Shown: positions 37,306 to 45,531 of the stretch, one piece after another
How positions within the stretch are numbered: the stretch's first letter is position 1
Layout of the letters: the number at the start of each line of letters is the position of its first letter
Source of the DNA: Eubacteriaceae bacterium
GTDB lineage: Bacteria; Bacillota; Clostridia; Lachnospirales; Lachnospiraceae
DNA length: 64,000 nucleotides
Assembly (NCBI GenBank): GCA_910574915.1
Contig: CAJTCR010000026.1
Coordinates: 1-64,000, forward strand
Reading direction: 5' to 3'
Notes under the pieces: generated by a model
Told to the model about the DNA's origin: nothing
Database searches by the model: none
The model's input: only the letters and a program-made list of their open reading frames with translations
Made by a program: the position numbers and the translations under genes

Positions 37306-37514
37306 ATCCTCCTTATATGCCCAATCCCACTAACTATGCGGCTGCTGTATTATATATGCCATTGAAACGTTAGTTATTTCCGGTTGGTTCGCTGCTATGC
37401 AATATTTAGTGATTCTTAATCATCGAAATAACTTTTTTTCGTTATCATGATCTTGACTTTTATAGGATGATATTTTACTATATAACAAAATAGGATAAAA
37501 GGAGTGGGACAAAG

Positions 37515-37766
37515 TTGATAAAATTTAAGTTTGATGTTTCCGGTGCGTTAAAAACTGCGGGAATGACAGCATACAAAGCACAGAAAACGGGCGTATTATC
37601 ACAAGATACATGGAGAAAAATAAAAAATAATAATGCAAGTATCAGCATGGAATCACTTAATAGGATATGTGCTATTTTGAAAATGCAACCCGAACACCTT
37701 ATTTATTATGAAAGCGTAGAGGAAGAAGAAAAAGAAATTCTTGATAAATTTGGAAGACAGTATTGA
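37515..37766 (+). CDS. Small Cro/CI-type (XRE) DNA-binding protein
   Basis: An 83-residue helix-turn-helix protein. The pattern ALKTAGMTAYKAQKTGVLSQ, DTWRKIKNNNASISMESLNRIC and the ILKMQPEHLIYYE end fit the short Cro/CI regulators common on conjugative elements of Clostridia. It starts with TTG at 37515, with AAAGGAG ten bases before. It precedes another small accessory gene. Confidence 0.75.
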   Translation: MIKFKFDVSGALKTAGMTAYKAQKTGVLSQDTWRKIKNNNASISMESLNRICAILKMQPEHLIYYESVEEEEKEILDKFGRQY

Positions 37767-37844
37767 TAAAATAACTAAAATGAGTTATTATTGTGTTATC
37801 AGATAGGGCAAGATGTTTGGTATACAATAGAAAGAGAGGCTGGC

Positions 37845-38009
37845 ATGGAAGATATGGGAATGACAAACGAGCAGTACAAAGGGATGTTGCTTGACGAACT
37901 GGAAGATTGGCAGGAAGTTCTTGAACTTGCGAAAGAGGAACACAATGAAAAGATTATCAAAAAAGCTGAAAAGCAGATAGCCAAAATTAATGAAAAACTG
38001 AAATTCTAA
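37845..38009 (+). CDS. Small charged protein (54 aa)
   Basis: A 54-residue helical protein starting MEDMGMTNEQYKGMLLDE and ending KKAEKQIAKINEKLKF, with a heptad-like charged pattern that may form a coiled coil. AGAGAGG lies seven bases before the ATG at 37845. Similar short proteins occur beside Cro/CI genes in mobile elements of Firmicutes; that is from memory. A GC-rich hairpin (GGGCGG...CCGCCC) follows at about 38030-38050. Confidence 0.6.
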   Translation: MEDMGMTNEQYKGMLLDELEDWQEVLELAKEEHNEKIIKKAEKQIAKINEKLKF

Positions 38010-38079
38010 CAGAATAAGGAACAACAGAAAGGGCGGGCTTGTCACCGCCCCAACTGTAAAAATATTATAACATATAAGC

Positions 38080-38108
38080 CGCCTGTTGTACAAGGGTGGT
38101 TTTTATTG
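38080..38108 (+). terminator. Terminator after the small accessory genes
   Basis: CCGCC and GGTGG (one G-T pair) form a short stem around TGTTGTACAAG, followed by five T. Confidence 0.5.
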
Positions 38109-38171
38109 TATTTTTGCAAAGTGCACTAAATTGTGCCCTTCATTCGTGTTATAGAATGAAAGGAGTCAAAT

Positions 38172-38663
38172 ATGCGATCCATAAAAGACCAAGAGGAGTA
38201 CACAAAAATTGTAGAACGGTACGCAGATATGATTTTTCGCATTGCGTATCAGAACCTGTTTCACACCAGCGACGCGCAGGATGTGGTGCAGGATGTATTT
38301 TTAAAGCTGTTAAGGTGTGAAAATCCGTGTTTTCAGGATGAGGAGCATCTGAAAGCCTGGCTGATCCGGGTAACGGTGAACCAGTGCCTGGACTACAGAA
38401 GATCGTTTTTCCGCAGGCATACGGTTCCGTTTGGAGATCTTGAGATCCCGTATGAGCCAAAGGAACAGGCAGTGATGGAGGAACTGTATGAGCTGCCAAG
38501 CGATTACCGCAACATTCTTTATCTGTATTATTACGAGGAATATACGATTAAAGAAATCGCGGAGATTCTAGGGAAGAAGCAGAATACGGTAAATTCCAAG
38601 CTGACAAGAGGGCGCAGGCGCCTGAAAAAGCTGATGGAGGTGAAACATGGAGAACTGTTATAA
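38172..38663 (+). CDS. ECF-type RNA polymerase sigma factor
   Basis: A 163-residue extracytoplasmic-function sigma factor. Region 2 (about 10-75) has YADMIFRIAYQNL and DAQDVVQDVFLKLL. Region 4 (about 100-155) has LPSDYRNILYLYYYEEYTIKEIAEIL and NTVNSKLTRGRRRLKK, the helix-turn-helix for the -35 element. GAAAGGAG precedes the ATG. It overlaps the next gene, a membrane protein of anti-sigma type, by 17 bases, the standard arrangement for a sigma/anti-sigma pair. Confidence 0.92.
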   Translation: MRSIKDQEEYTKIVERYADMIFRIAYQNLFHTSDAQDVVQDVFLKLLRCENPCFQDEEHLKAWLIRVTVNQCLDYRRSFFRRHTVPFGDLEIPYEPKEQAVMEELYELPSDYRNILYLYYYEEYTIKEIAEILGKKQNTVNSKLTRGRRRLKKLMEVKHGELL

Positions 38664-39519
38664 AAGTGCACTGGAAAAAATAAAATTGGATCAATCCGAA
38701 AAAGACAAAGCAAAAGAACTGTTTTTTTCGGATCAGGAAACAGGACGAAAAAGCGGCAGAAAGAAATATTGTATGTTAAAGCCGGCGGCTGTATTTGCGG
38801 CGATGGCTGCGCTGATTTTGGCGGCAAATGCGCTGCGGGGATATTTTGGCAGCGAGGTATTAGATGCCGGGGAGAGCGGCGAGTTTGTGATTACCGCATA
38901 TGCGCAGGAGCTGACGAAGACCGGGCAGGTATATACGAAACAGTTAGAAGCAGGATCGGGAGGAATGGCAGGAAACAGCGAAGAGATCAGCTTTGCCTTT
39001 TGGTTTCCGCTTGAATGCAGAGGGAAAAATATTGACATGGTTACCTATACGATTCAAAACGGTGCGTTTCAGATTACCGCACCAGCAGGCAGAAGCCCTG
39101 TTGTGGCGGGAGAAGAACCTGACGTGCCAATAGAAGCTTCCTCCTCGTTTTTGCTGGCGGGCGATCAGAATGAGACGAGGCAGTATCGTTCCTTTACGGT
39201 AGATTATAAGAAACAGAGCAATGCAGAGACGTCGATCGAAGTCGTGGATGCGTCTGCGCGGTGGGAACCGGAAAAACGCAGGCAGTACCAGGCATTTGGT
39301 TTTGAATTTTCTGATCAAAAAAATGTCGAACTGGAAAAAGAAGTCTGTGATTTTCTGACAAAAGATCTGGGCATATCCTGTACGGTGACGTTTTTAGACG
39401 GCACAACGAAGACCAAAGAAATTGCCGTTTCCAATAAGATCGTGATGATGTCACAGATACATGATCTTCCCGAAGAAGAGGACTTTGGCATAGTGGTCAG
39501 ATGCTTTAGCCTGCAATAA
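38647..39519 (+). CDS. Putative anti-sigma factor, membrane protein
   Basis: A 290-residue protein with a short cytoplasmic N-terminal region (about 1-42), one membrane segment (about 46-64) and an extracytoplasmic domain rich in beta strands. The topology and the 17-base overlap with the ECF sigma gene make it the likely anti-sigma factor, holding the sigma factor at the membrane until a signal arrives. The outer domain resembles DUF4179-type regulators only loosely, so the family is not assigned. GGAGG lies before the ATG. Copy D of the palindromic repeat follows. Confidence 0.7.
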   Translation: MENCYKSALEKIKLDQSEKDKAKELFFSDQETGRKSGRKKYCMLKPAAVFAAMAALILAANALRGYFGSEVLDAGESGEFVITAYAQELTKTGQVYTKQLEAGSGGMAGNSEEISFAFWFPLECRGKNIDMVTYTIQNGAFQITAPAGRSPVVAGEEPDVPIEASSSFLLAGDQNETRQYRSFTVDYKKQSNAETSIEVVDASARWEPEKRRQYQAFGFEFSDQKNVELEKEVCDFLTKDLGISCTVTFLDGTTKTKEIAVSNKIVMMSQIHDLPEEEDFGIVVRCFSLQ

Positions 39520-39583
39520 CACAGTGCCGTCTGTACAGCTTGTAACAGCACGCTGCGAGTACTACAGCGAACAAACCATACTG

Positions 39584-39858
39584 CGCTTGTTTCGTAGCAT
39601 TTACGAAGAGCAGCCGGGAGAGAGGATGTGCCTCCCCTGGCGGCGGCTTTGGAAGAATGGTTAGAAGCCCTTGGTATTCTGCGGGGTAACCAGGGGCGCA
39701 GCCAAGCGGCACCTTTAGCTGCCAGAAGGCAGCGAACTAGGTGGCGCGACCGGACACAGTCACAACGTAACAGCAGGATACTTAGGGCTTCTTAGCATTC
39801 TGGAACGGACGCAGCCAGGGGAGGCACATCCTCTTTCCCGGCGTCCCTTCCTGTAAAA
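39584..39858 (-). repeat. Long palindromic repeat, copy D
   Basis: The same palindrome in the orientation of copy B. Arms GGATGTGCCTCCCCTGG (39624 onwards) and CCAGGGGAGGCACATCC (39815-39831) pair perfectly over 17 bases. The flank CATTTACGAAGAGCAGCC matches the flank of copy B. The other stretches of 39520-40054 hold the operator and promoter of the next gene and nothing else I can recognise. Confidence 0.87.
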
Positions 39859-39920
39859 ATTTACCAAAGCAATCCAAATTTGTTCGCTCTAGGCTGTACG
39901 GACGGCGGCAAAAACAGCAG

Positions 39921-40007
39921 AAATCACAGATACACTGTGATTTTCCATAAATAATTGACACAAACTATAACGAAAGGCTTGCATTTTCACCTTATGCGGG
40001 ATACAAT
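39921..40007 (+). promoter_or_regulatory. Palindromic operator and promoter of the first XRE gene
   Basis: AAATCACAG (39921-39929) and CTGTGATTT (39935-39943) are a perfect inverted repeat with a five-base spacer. Just downstream, TTGCAT (39979-39984) and TACAAT (40002-40007) are spaced by 17 bases; a TTGACA at 39955-39960 has no matching -10. The palindrome is a natural candidate for autoregulation by the repressor encoded next. Confidence 0.5.
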
Positions 40008-40054
40008 AAGAAAAAGACAAAGGGATGTTTTGAGCAGCAGGCGGGATTTATACT

Positions 40055-40405
40055 ATGAGAGAAGAATATGTACGAAAGAAAGTAGACCAGCTTCTGGAAG
40101 AATACAACTGGACATTGTACCAGCTATCCAAAGAAGCTGATATCAGTTATGCGACGTTAAGCAATACATTTAACCGGAACAAGGTGCCTTCTGTACCAAT
40201 CATACTGCGGATTTGTGAGGGGTTTCATATTACAGTCGCAGAATTTTTTAATGAAGGCGGCACGCTTTTGCAGCAGCTTACAGCTTCAGATCAGCGGCTG
40301 ATCGCAGATTTTCACCGATTATCAGGAAATGACAAAAAACTGGTTACTGCATTTTTGCAGGGGCTTTTACAGAAAAGCAACACAGTACATAGGGAGTGTC
40401 AATGA
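40055..40405 (+). CDS. XRE-family transcriptional regulator
   Basis: A 116-residue Cro/CI-type regulator. The helix-turn-helix spans about 9-65 (NWTLYQLSKEADISYATLSNTFNRN...VPSVPIILRICEGF) and is followed by a short helical region ending KKLVTAFLQGLLQ. It is a paralogue of the gene at 40633; both begin MREEYV and share most of the first 110 residues. The ribosome binding site is weak (AGGCGGG). A terminator follows at 40411-40445, so it is transcribed separately. Confidence 0.85.
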   Translation: MREEYVRKKVDQLLEEYNWTLYQLSKEADISYATLSNTFNRNKVPSVPIILRICEGFHITVAEFFNEGGTLLQQLTASDQRLIADFHRLSGNDKKLVTAFLQGLLQKSNTVHRECQ

Positions 40406-40410
40406 AATGC

Positions 40411-40445
40411 GAAAGGACATGTGCGTATGACATGTGCCTTTTTTG
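40411..40445 (+). terminator. Terminator of the first XRE gene
   Basis: AAAGGACATGT and ACATGTGCCTTT form a stem with one mismatch around GCGTATG, followed by six T. Confidence 0.8.
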
Positions 40446-40632
40446 CTTTATACAATATGTGCCGCATTGTTTTACATAAAAAGATAAATAAAAATATGGT
40501 AGCAGCAGTTTTATAACACTGCGTATGTTTCATCTGCGACTTGTAAATACAACCCTTATTTAAGTCTTTTGGGATAGCCCGGCATTGATTACAATTAAAT
40601 ATATTACACTTTTGAGGAGATGGAATGATACC

Positions 40633-41097
40633 ATGAGAGAAGAGTATGTACTGAAAAGAGTAACACAGCTTTTAAAAGAACGGAACTGGACACTTTACCG
40701 ACTGGCGAAGGAAGGCGAGATCAGCTATTCTACTTTGAGTAATTCTTTCCAGCGTAATAACGTACCTTCAGTATCTACACTGATACGAATCTGTGATGGT
40801 TTTGGCATTACGATGGCAGAGTTTTTTGATGAAGGCGGCACGATGCCAAAGCAGCTTACGATCTCAGACCAGCAGTTGATAACGGATTTTCACAGGCTTC
40901 CGAGAAATGATAAAAATCTTGTCTCTGCATATATGCAGGGTCTTTTAAAAGTGGCGTCTGCGCTTGAAGAAGAAAGCGGGCAGCAGGAGGTTCAAGGCGA
41001 CGAGCAGGTACAAAGCGAGGAGCAGGTTCAGGGGCAAGAGTTAGATGAAGAGCAGGCTCAAGATGAAGAAAAAGAATTGGAGCAAGAGATAGAGTAA
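40633..41097 (+). CDS. XRE-family regulator with acidic Glu/Gln tail
   Basis: A 154-residue paralogue of the preceding regulator. The helix-turn-helix (about 9-65) contains NWTLYRLAKEGEISYSTLSN and VPSVSTLIRICDGFGITMAEFF. After residue 108 a tail of about 45 residues is made almost only of Glu, Gln, Asp, Val and Leu (units such as EEQVQGQ and DEEQAQDEE), which the first paralogue lacks. The start at 40633 is set by alignment with that paralogue; AGGAG lies 13 bases upstream, rather far. The tail could bind a basic partner or mimic nucleic acid, which is speculation. Confidence 0.82.
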   Translation: MREEYVLKRVTQLLKERNWTLYRLAKEGEISYSTLSNSFQRNNVPSVSTLIRICDGFGITMAEFFDEGGTMPKQLTISDQQLITDFHRLPRNDKNLVSAYMQGLLKVASALEEESGQQEVQGDEQVQSEEQVQGQELDEEQAQDEEKELEQEIE

Positions 41098-41127
41098 GCA
41101 CAAGGGGTGTGTTTTTTGTGGATGCAG

Positions 41128-41163
41128 GAACGCCAGGAGAGGTGCCTGGCACCTCTCCCGGCT
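41128..41163 (+). repeat. Minimal palindrome derivative
   Basis: GCCAGGAGAGGTGCC followed directly by TGGCACCTCTCCCGGC is the terminal arm pair of the long palindrome with the whole centre missing. It lies 200 bases before copy E. Confidence 0.7.
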
Positions 41164-41361
41164 GGTTTTTGCAAGTGCTACAAGAAATAGAGGCACATGT
41201 TGTTGTTTTTTTGAGCTTTGAAAGTGGGCGGAGTAAGGAACTGGCTTTCCAAAATGCAGTGTTCAGAACTTGCTGTCTAGCACTACAACAAACAAAACAA
41301 CGATAATGGTGGAACATAACCCCATCTATTTTCATACAATAAAGCCACACTAAGTGTGCTT

Positions 41362-41626
41362 TAGTAACACTTATGAAAACCAGCCGGGAGAGAGGATGTG
41401 CCTCCCCTTGGCGGCGGCTTTGGAAGAATGCTTAGAAGCCCTTAGTATTCTGCGGGGCAACCAGGGGCGCAGCCAAGCGGCACCTTTAGCTGCCAGGCAG
41501 CGAACTAGGTGCCGCGACCGTCCACAGCCACAACGCAGCAGCAGGATACTTAGGGATTCTTAGCATTCTGGAACGGACGCCGCCAGGGGAGGCACATCCT
41601 CTTTCCCGGCGTCCTTTCCTGTAAAA
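41362..41626 (-). repeat. Long palindromic repeat, copy E
   Basis: The copy closest in sequence to D, in the same orientation: arms GGATGTGCCTCCCC and GGGGAGGCACATCC pair perfectly, inner arms and the CTAGGTGCCGCG apex are conserved. Together with the minimal derivative it fills the 630-base gap between the XRE gene and the thioesterase gene; I see no gene there. Confidence 0.87.
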
Positions 41627-41727
41627 AAGCACCCCAAAATACAAACCAAAATCAGGCAAAAAATCATCCATAAGACATGTGCCGGAATGGTACATGTTTT
41701 TTTAGAAAAGGACGGAGAATCAAAACA

Positions 41728-42501
41728 ATGGAAACAGCACGTAAACGAACGAATCACGCCAGTGCAGGCACGGGTATATATACGATGCGTACGACAGTCC
41801 GTTACAGCGAGTGCGGCACCAAACGGCAGGTAGGGCTGTCTGGCATTCTGGATTATTTGCAGGATGTGTGTACGTTTCAGGCTGAAGGGCTTGGCGTTGG
41901 GCTTGACTATATGCAGACATACCATACGGCTTGGGTGTTAAATAGCTGGCAGGCAGATATTGTGCGTTATCCGGTATTTGGAGAGACGATTCAGGTTACG
42001 ACCTGGCCTTATGATTTTCATGGGTTTTTCGGATTTCGCAGCTTTCAGATCGAAGACGAAGCAAAGCAGCAGATTGTGCGTGCCAATTCGGTGTGGGTGT
42101 TTATGGATATACAAAAGCAGCGCCCCGTGCGGATTGCGCCTGAAATCGCTGCTGCTTATCAGACAAGCCCGCGCCTGGAAATGGAATCTATGGAACGCAA
42201 GATTCCTGATTTTGAAGCGGAACGGGTAAAAGATGCCATACAGATTCCCCGCTATTTTATAGATACGAACCAGCATGTGAATAATGCAAAATATATCCTT
42301 ATGGCAGAAGAGCTGCTGCCGCCTGCGTTCCGCGCGGCGCGTATCCGTGCAGAATATAAAAAGCCTGCGGTATACGGCGAAGTACTCTATCCTTATTTGG
42401 CGCAGTATGCAGACAGGTGGGCAGTGAAGCTGTGCGGTTCTGAGGGAAAGCCGTATGCGGTTATGGAGTTTTACGGGGATACGCAGCTTGCTGCCCGGTA
42501 A
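41728..42501 (+). CDS. Acyl-ACP thioesterase
   Basis: A 257-residue FatA-type thioesterase that releases fatty acids from acyl carrier protein. Two hot-dog domains are visible: the first (about 15-140) with YSECGTKRQVGLSGILDYLQD, the second (about 150-250) with the catalytic-region motif DTNQHVNNAKYI, where the Asn and His of the family lie. The start at 41728 follows GGACGGAG; longer in-frame extension lacks a site. It is followed by cvfB with a 31-base gap and good ribosome binding site, so they may share a transcript. Confidence 0.9.
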   Translation: METARKRTNHASAGTGIYTMRTTVRYSECGTKRQVGLSGILDYLQDVCTFQAEGLGVGLDYMQTYHTAWVLNSWQADIVRYPVFGETIQVTTWPYDFHGFFGFRSFQIEDEAKQQIVRANSVWVFMDIQKQRPVRIAPEIAAAYQTSPRLEMESMERKIPDFEAERVKDAIQIPRYFIDTNQHVNNAKYILMAEELLPPAFRAARIRAEYKKPAVYGEVLYPYLAQYADRWAVKLCGSEGKPYAVMEFYGDTQLAAR

Positions 42502-42532
42502 TGATAACGTTGTAAATGAAAGGAGCCTTGTT

Positions 42533-43369
42533 ATGAATTTAGGCGAGTTCCAAACTCTTCAAGTAGTCAAATGTGTAGATTTTGGCGTGTATCTGGCACG
42601 GAATGCAAATGACGACAGACGCGTCCTGCTTCCGAAAAAACAGGTGCCGCCGGATCTTGAGATCGGTGATGAAATAAAAGTGTTTTTATATAAAGATTCC
42701 AAAGACCGGCTGATTGCAACGACGAATCAGCCAAAGCTGACGATCGGTGCCTGCGCTGCGCTTAAGGTATTGTCTGTCGGAAATATCGGGGCGTTTTTGG
42801 ACTGGGGCCTGGAAAAAGACCTGTTTCTTCCATATAAAGAGATGACCAGAGAAGTACGTGCAGATGACGTCGTGCTTGTAACGCTTTATATCGATAAGAG
42901 CAGCAGGCTTTGTGCGAGTATGCGTGATTTATACGGACTGCTTTCCAGATCGTCCCCGTACCAGAAAGGGGACATTGTGACCGGGCGCGTTTATGAGCTC
43001 AGCGATAATTTTGGCACGTTTGTAGCAGTCGATGACCAGTATTCGGCAATGCTGCCGCTCCATGAGGACTGTTCGGCGCTCAAGATCGGAGATATCATAG
43101 AAGCGAAGGTTACGAATGTCAAGCCGGACGGAAAGCTGGATCTGACACGCAGGGAAAAAGCGTATATCCAGATCGAGGCAGATGCACAGCAGGTAATGCA
43201 GGTGATCGAAGCTTATGCAGGCGTGCTTCCGTTTAATGATAAGGCATCCCCGGAAGTGATTAAGCGTGAGATGAAAATGAGCAAAGGCGCGTTTAAGCGT
43301 GCCGTAGGACATTTATATAAGGAACGAAAAATTGAAATTACACAAAATGCGATTCGAAAAATCGAGTGA
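42533..43369 (+). CDS. cvfB: S1-domain RNA-binding protein CvfB
   Basis: A 278-residue protein of the CvfB/YitL family. Three S1-like OB folds are seen: VVKCVDFGVYLA (about 10), VLSVGNIGAFLDWGLEKDLFLP (about 78) and the third with YQKGDIVTGRVYELSDNFGTFVAV (about 145). A C-terminal winged helix (about 225-275, SPEVIKREMKMSKGAFKRAVGHLYK) completes the known architecture. In Staphylococcus the family affects virulence gene expression through RNA binding; the role here is not known. AAAGGAG lies eight bases before the ATG at 42533. Confidence 0.92.
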   Translation: MNLGEFQTLQVVKCVDFGVYLARNANDDRRVLLPKKQVPPDLEIGDEIKVFLYKDSKDRLIATTNQPKLTIGACAALKVLSVGNIGAFLDWGLEKDLFLPYKEMTREVRADDVVLVTLYIDKSSRLCASMRDLYGLLSRSSPYQKGDIVTGRVYELSDNFGTFVAVDDQYSAMLPLHEDCSALKIGDIIEAKVTNVKPDGKLDLTRREKAYIQIEADAQQVMQVIEAYAGVLPFNDKASPEVIKREMKMSKGAFKRAVGHLYKERKIEITQNAIRKIE

Positions 43370-43374
43370 GCGAT

Positions 43375-43420
43375 AGCAGGCTGCCCATCCAGAAGCAATG
43401 CTTTGGATGGGCAGCCTGCT
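43375..43420. terminator. Long hairpin between convergent cvfB and yjfB-like genes
   Basis: AGCAGGCTGCCCATCC (43375-43390) and GGATGGGCAGCCTGCT (43405-43420) form a perfect 16-bp stem with a 14-base loop. There is no clear T run on either strand. Its place between two stop codons on opposite strands supports a shared terminator. Confidence 0.6.
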
Positions 43421-43430
43421 GCGTTACGGC

Positions 43431-43622
43431 TTATGCATAGACGTCAATATTTCCGCCAACAGCCGGATTCACAGAATTTTCCATAGCCTTAATCATGTCT
43501 GCGCCCATTTCCTGCGTCAGGTCAAGCTGTTTGCTTAACATAGCGACAGAAATATCACTTGGAACAGAAGTAGTTGCAGGCATTTGTGCAAGGGCGATAT
43601 CCGCCAAAGATCCGATTCCCAT
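43431..43622 (-). CDS. YjfB-family putative motility protein
   Basis: A 63-residue protein beginning MGIGSLADIALAQMP with VAMLSKQLDLTQEMGADMIKAME and the ending NPAVGGNIDVYA, matching the YjfB family of Firmicutes, often noted as a putative motility protein. The start at 43622 is favoured because AAGGAGG lies directly upstream on the minus strand; an ATG 15 bases earlier overlaps that site. No flagellar genes are near. The 350 bases upstream to 43973 hold the promoter of the next gene and AT-rich sequence. Confidence 0.8.
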   Translation of the reverse strand: MGIGSLADIALAQMPATTSVPSDISVAMLSKQLDLTQEMGADMIKAMENSVNPAVGGNIDVYA

Positions 43623-43866
43623 AAGAACCTCCTTCATAATAAAAAGCAGCCTTTCGCTGTGCCGGTATAGTTACAATCTCATTATACGCGCATCTCGCAA
43701 AAAAATAAACATAAAAAACAGAAATCGAAATCTTATTTTGTAGAAATAACACATTTATTACAGATATATTGCGCGTTTTCATTTCCGGCAGCACTGAAAT
43801 TTGTTTCTTTTTGTAAAAATGCATAAAAATTTTTTGAAAAAACCTTATATATCGGCTATCTGAGAG

Positions 43867-43895
43867 TTGACATCTTCGGACAAGCCTGCTATAAT
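43867..43895 (+). promoter_or_regulatory. Perfect consensus promoter of the SH3-NlpC/P60 gene
   Basis: TTGACA (43867-43872), exactly 17 bases, TATAAT (43890-43895). This is the strongest promoter in the window and leaves a leader of about 70 bases. Confidence 0.92.
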
Positions 43896-43973
43896 CAGTG
43901 ATGTAATAAATCTGTAATATATAATAATGAGATAGAGATATAATGAAAATTGGGTGAAAACTAGGAGGAAAGT

Positions 43974-45209
43974 ATGAAGAATAAACCACTTAAAATAGCA
44001 ACTTGCTGTCTGGCAGGTACTTTGCTTACAACCGTACCAGCATATAACGTAATGGCAGCGCCAGCGAGTGCTATTGTAGAAAGCGAGTTAAATACTTCAT
44101 CGACATCTGCGGGGGTATCAAAAACAGTCATAGGGTATCTGGAAAGAAACCTGGCGTCGAGAATGCAGGAAGCAGCTACACAGGATGCCGGCAAAGATAA
44201 GGCTGCGGATACAAAGGATAGCGGGGTAGTAAAAACAGCAGATAAAAGCAAGACAAATAAAAAAGATAAAACAAATTATGCAAATATGGCAGTCGCACAG
44301 GTTAACGACTATGTCAACATCCGTAAAAAACCGGATGAAAATGCGCAGCTTCTCGGAAAGCTGTACAGCGATTCGGTGGCAGAGGTGATTCGCAAAAAAG
44401 GCGACTGGTACAAGATCCGTTCCGGGTCTGTGACAGGATATGTAAAAGGCGATTATATTGTGATCGGTGATGAAGACCTTGTAAAATCTGTCGGCGTGCA
44501 GATCGCAAAGGTAAATACGACGACATTAAAAGTCAGAAGCAAGGCTTCGAAAAAATCTGAAGTACTGACACTGGTACCAGACGGTGAAGAGCTGACAGTA
44601 GCAAGTATGAAGGCTTATAAAGACGGCTGGGTGAAGGTTGCAGTAGAAGGCGGCAAAGGATTTGTATCCACAGATTATGTGGATATCTCACGTGAATATA
44701 CATATGCGGAATCAAAAGCGGAGGAAGAAGCAAGACTGGCAATCGAGCAGTCAAGGCTGGAAGCAGAAGAGGCAGCACGCAGGGCGCAGGAAGAGGCAGA
44801 TGTAGCAGCATCCACAGGCAGCAGCTCGTCTAATGGAGCAGAAGCAGGATCGCAGTCTGTAAGCAGCACCGGGCAGTCCGTTGTCAACTATGCCAGCCAG
44901 TTTTTGGGCAATCCGTATGTATATGGCGGTTCTAGCCTGACAAATGGGACAGACTGTTCTGGTTTTGTTATGAGCGTGTATGCACACTTTGGCATATCGC
45001 TGCCGCATTCTTCAGGCGCGCTCAGAGGCTCTGGCTACAGCGTAAGCTACAGCAGTATGCAGCCAGGCGATATCGTATGCTATGACGGGCATGTAGCCAT
45101 CTATGCAGGCGGAAATACAGTTATCCATGCAAGCAATCCGGCAGACGGCATTAAATACACTTCTCCGGCAAATTATCGTCCGGTTGTTGCCGTACGCAGA
45201 ATATTCTAA
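43974..45209 (+). CDS. Secreted SH3 / NlpC-P60 cell-wall hydrolase
   Basis: A 411-residue secreted peptidoglycan peptidase. A signal peptide (about 1-28, ending VMAAPA) is followed by a threonine/lysine-rich region and two bacterial SH3 domains (about 103-165 and 180-242; VNDYVNIRKKPDE and LKVRSKASKKSE). A charged helix rich in Glu, Ala and Arg follows (about 245-275), then a serine-rich linker and a C-terminal NlpC/P60 domain with C328 in TDCSGF and H373 in GHVAIYAG. The layout fits a wall-binding D,L-endopeptidase in cell separation or growth. AGGAGG precedes the ATG and a consensus promoter drives it. Confidence 0.93.
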   Translation: MKNKPLKIATCCLAGTLLTTVPAYNVMAAPASAIVESELNTSSTSAGVSKTVIGYLERNLASRMQEAATQDAGKDKAADTKDSGVVKTADKSKTNKKDKTNYANMAVAQVNDYVNIRKKPDENAQLLGKLYSDSVAEVIRKKGDWYKIRSGSVTGYVKGDYIVIGDEDLVKSVGVQIAKVNTTTLKVRSKASKKSEVLTLVPDGEELTVASMKAYKDGWVKVAVEGGKGFVSTDYVDISREYTYAESKAEEEARLAIEQSRLEAEEAARRAQEEADVAASTGSSSSNGAEAGSQSVSSTGQSVVNYASQFLGNPYVYGGSSLTNGTDCSGFVMSVYAHFGISLPHSSGALRGSGYSVSYSSMQPGDIVCYDGHVAIYAGGNTVIHASNPADGIKYTSPANYRPVVAVRRIF

Positions 45210-45222
45210 TAGATAAAGAATG

Positions 45223-45265
45223 GGAGCTACTTTTATTCGATGAATAGAAGTAGTTTCTTTTTTGT
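45223..45265 (+). terminator. Terminator of the NlpC/P60 gene
   Basis: AGCTACTTTTATTC and GAATAGAAGTAGTT form an imperfect stem around GAT, followed by TTTCTTTTTT. Confidence 0.8.
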
Positions 45266-45389
45266 TTAGGCGATATTTTCCATTGGAAATTGTTTCGGAA
45301 TTTTGTATATGGATCATTGGAATCTTCTCAGGACATTAAACCATCTGCATAGAAAGATCGGATGTACAAAATGCCCAAATCGCAAAATA

Positions 45390-45531
45390 ATTTCCACAAA
45401 AATCCGTAGAAGACAGTTTCCCGAAAAAAAGTTATCCACATCGAAAAAAGTCGAAAAAGTGTAAAAATGAAGTTATACACAAAGTTATGCACGTTATCCA
45501 CAATTTTAGATGTGGAAAAGTCTGTGGATAG
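45390..45531. promoter_or_regulatory. DnaA-box cluster
   Basis: Within 100 bases lie two perfect DnaA boxes TTATCCACA (45432-45440, 45494-45502), the near boxes TTATACACA (45473-45481) and TTATGCACG (45485-45493), and on the opposite strand TGTGGAAAA (45511-45519) and TGTGGATAG (45523-45531), each with one or two mismatches. A weaker TTTCCACA lies at 45391. The surroundings are AT-rich. No dnaA, dnaN or other origin gene is in the window. The remainder of 45210-45767 holds a terminator, a promoter and no gene. Confidence 0.7.

Noticed and set aside
40585..40632. Upstream TTG start for the second XRE gene
   Set aside because: The paralogue aligns from MREEYV, which starts at 40633.
45390..45531. 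Calling the DnaA-box cluster the chromosomal origin
   Set aside because: No dnaA, dnaN, recF or gyrase genes are near, and no clear unwinding element was identified; reported only as a cluster.
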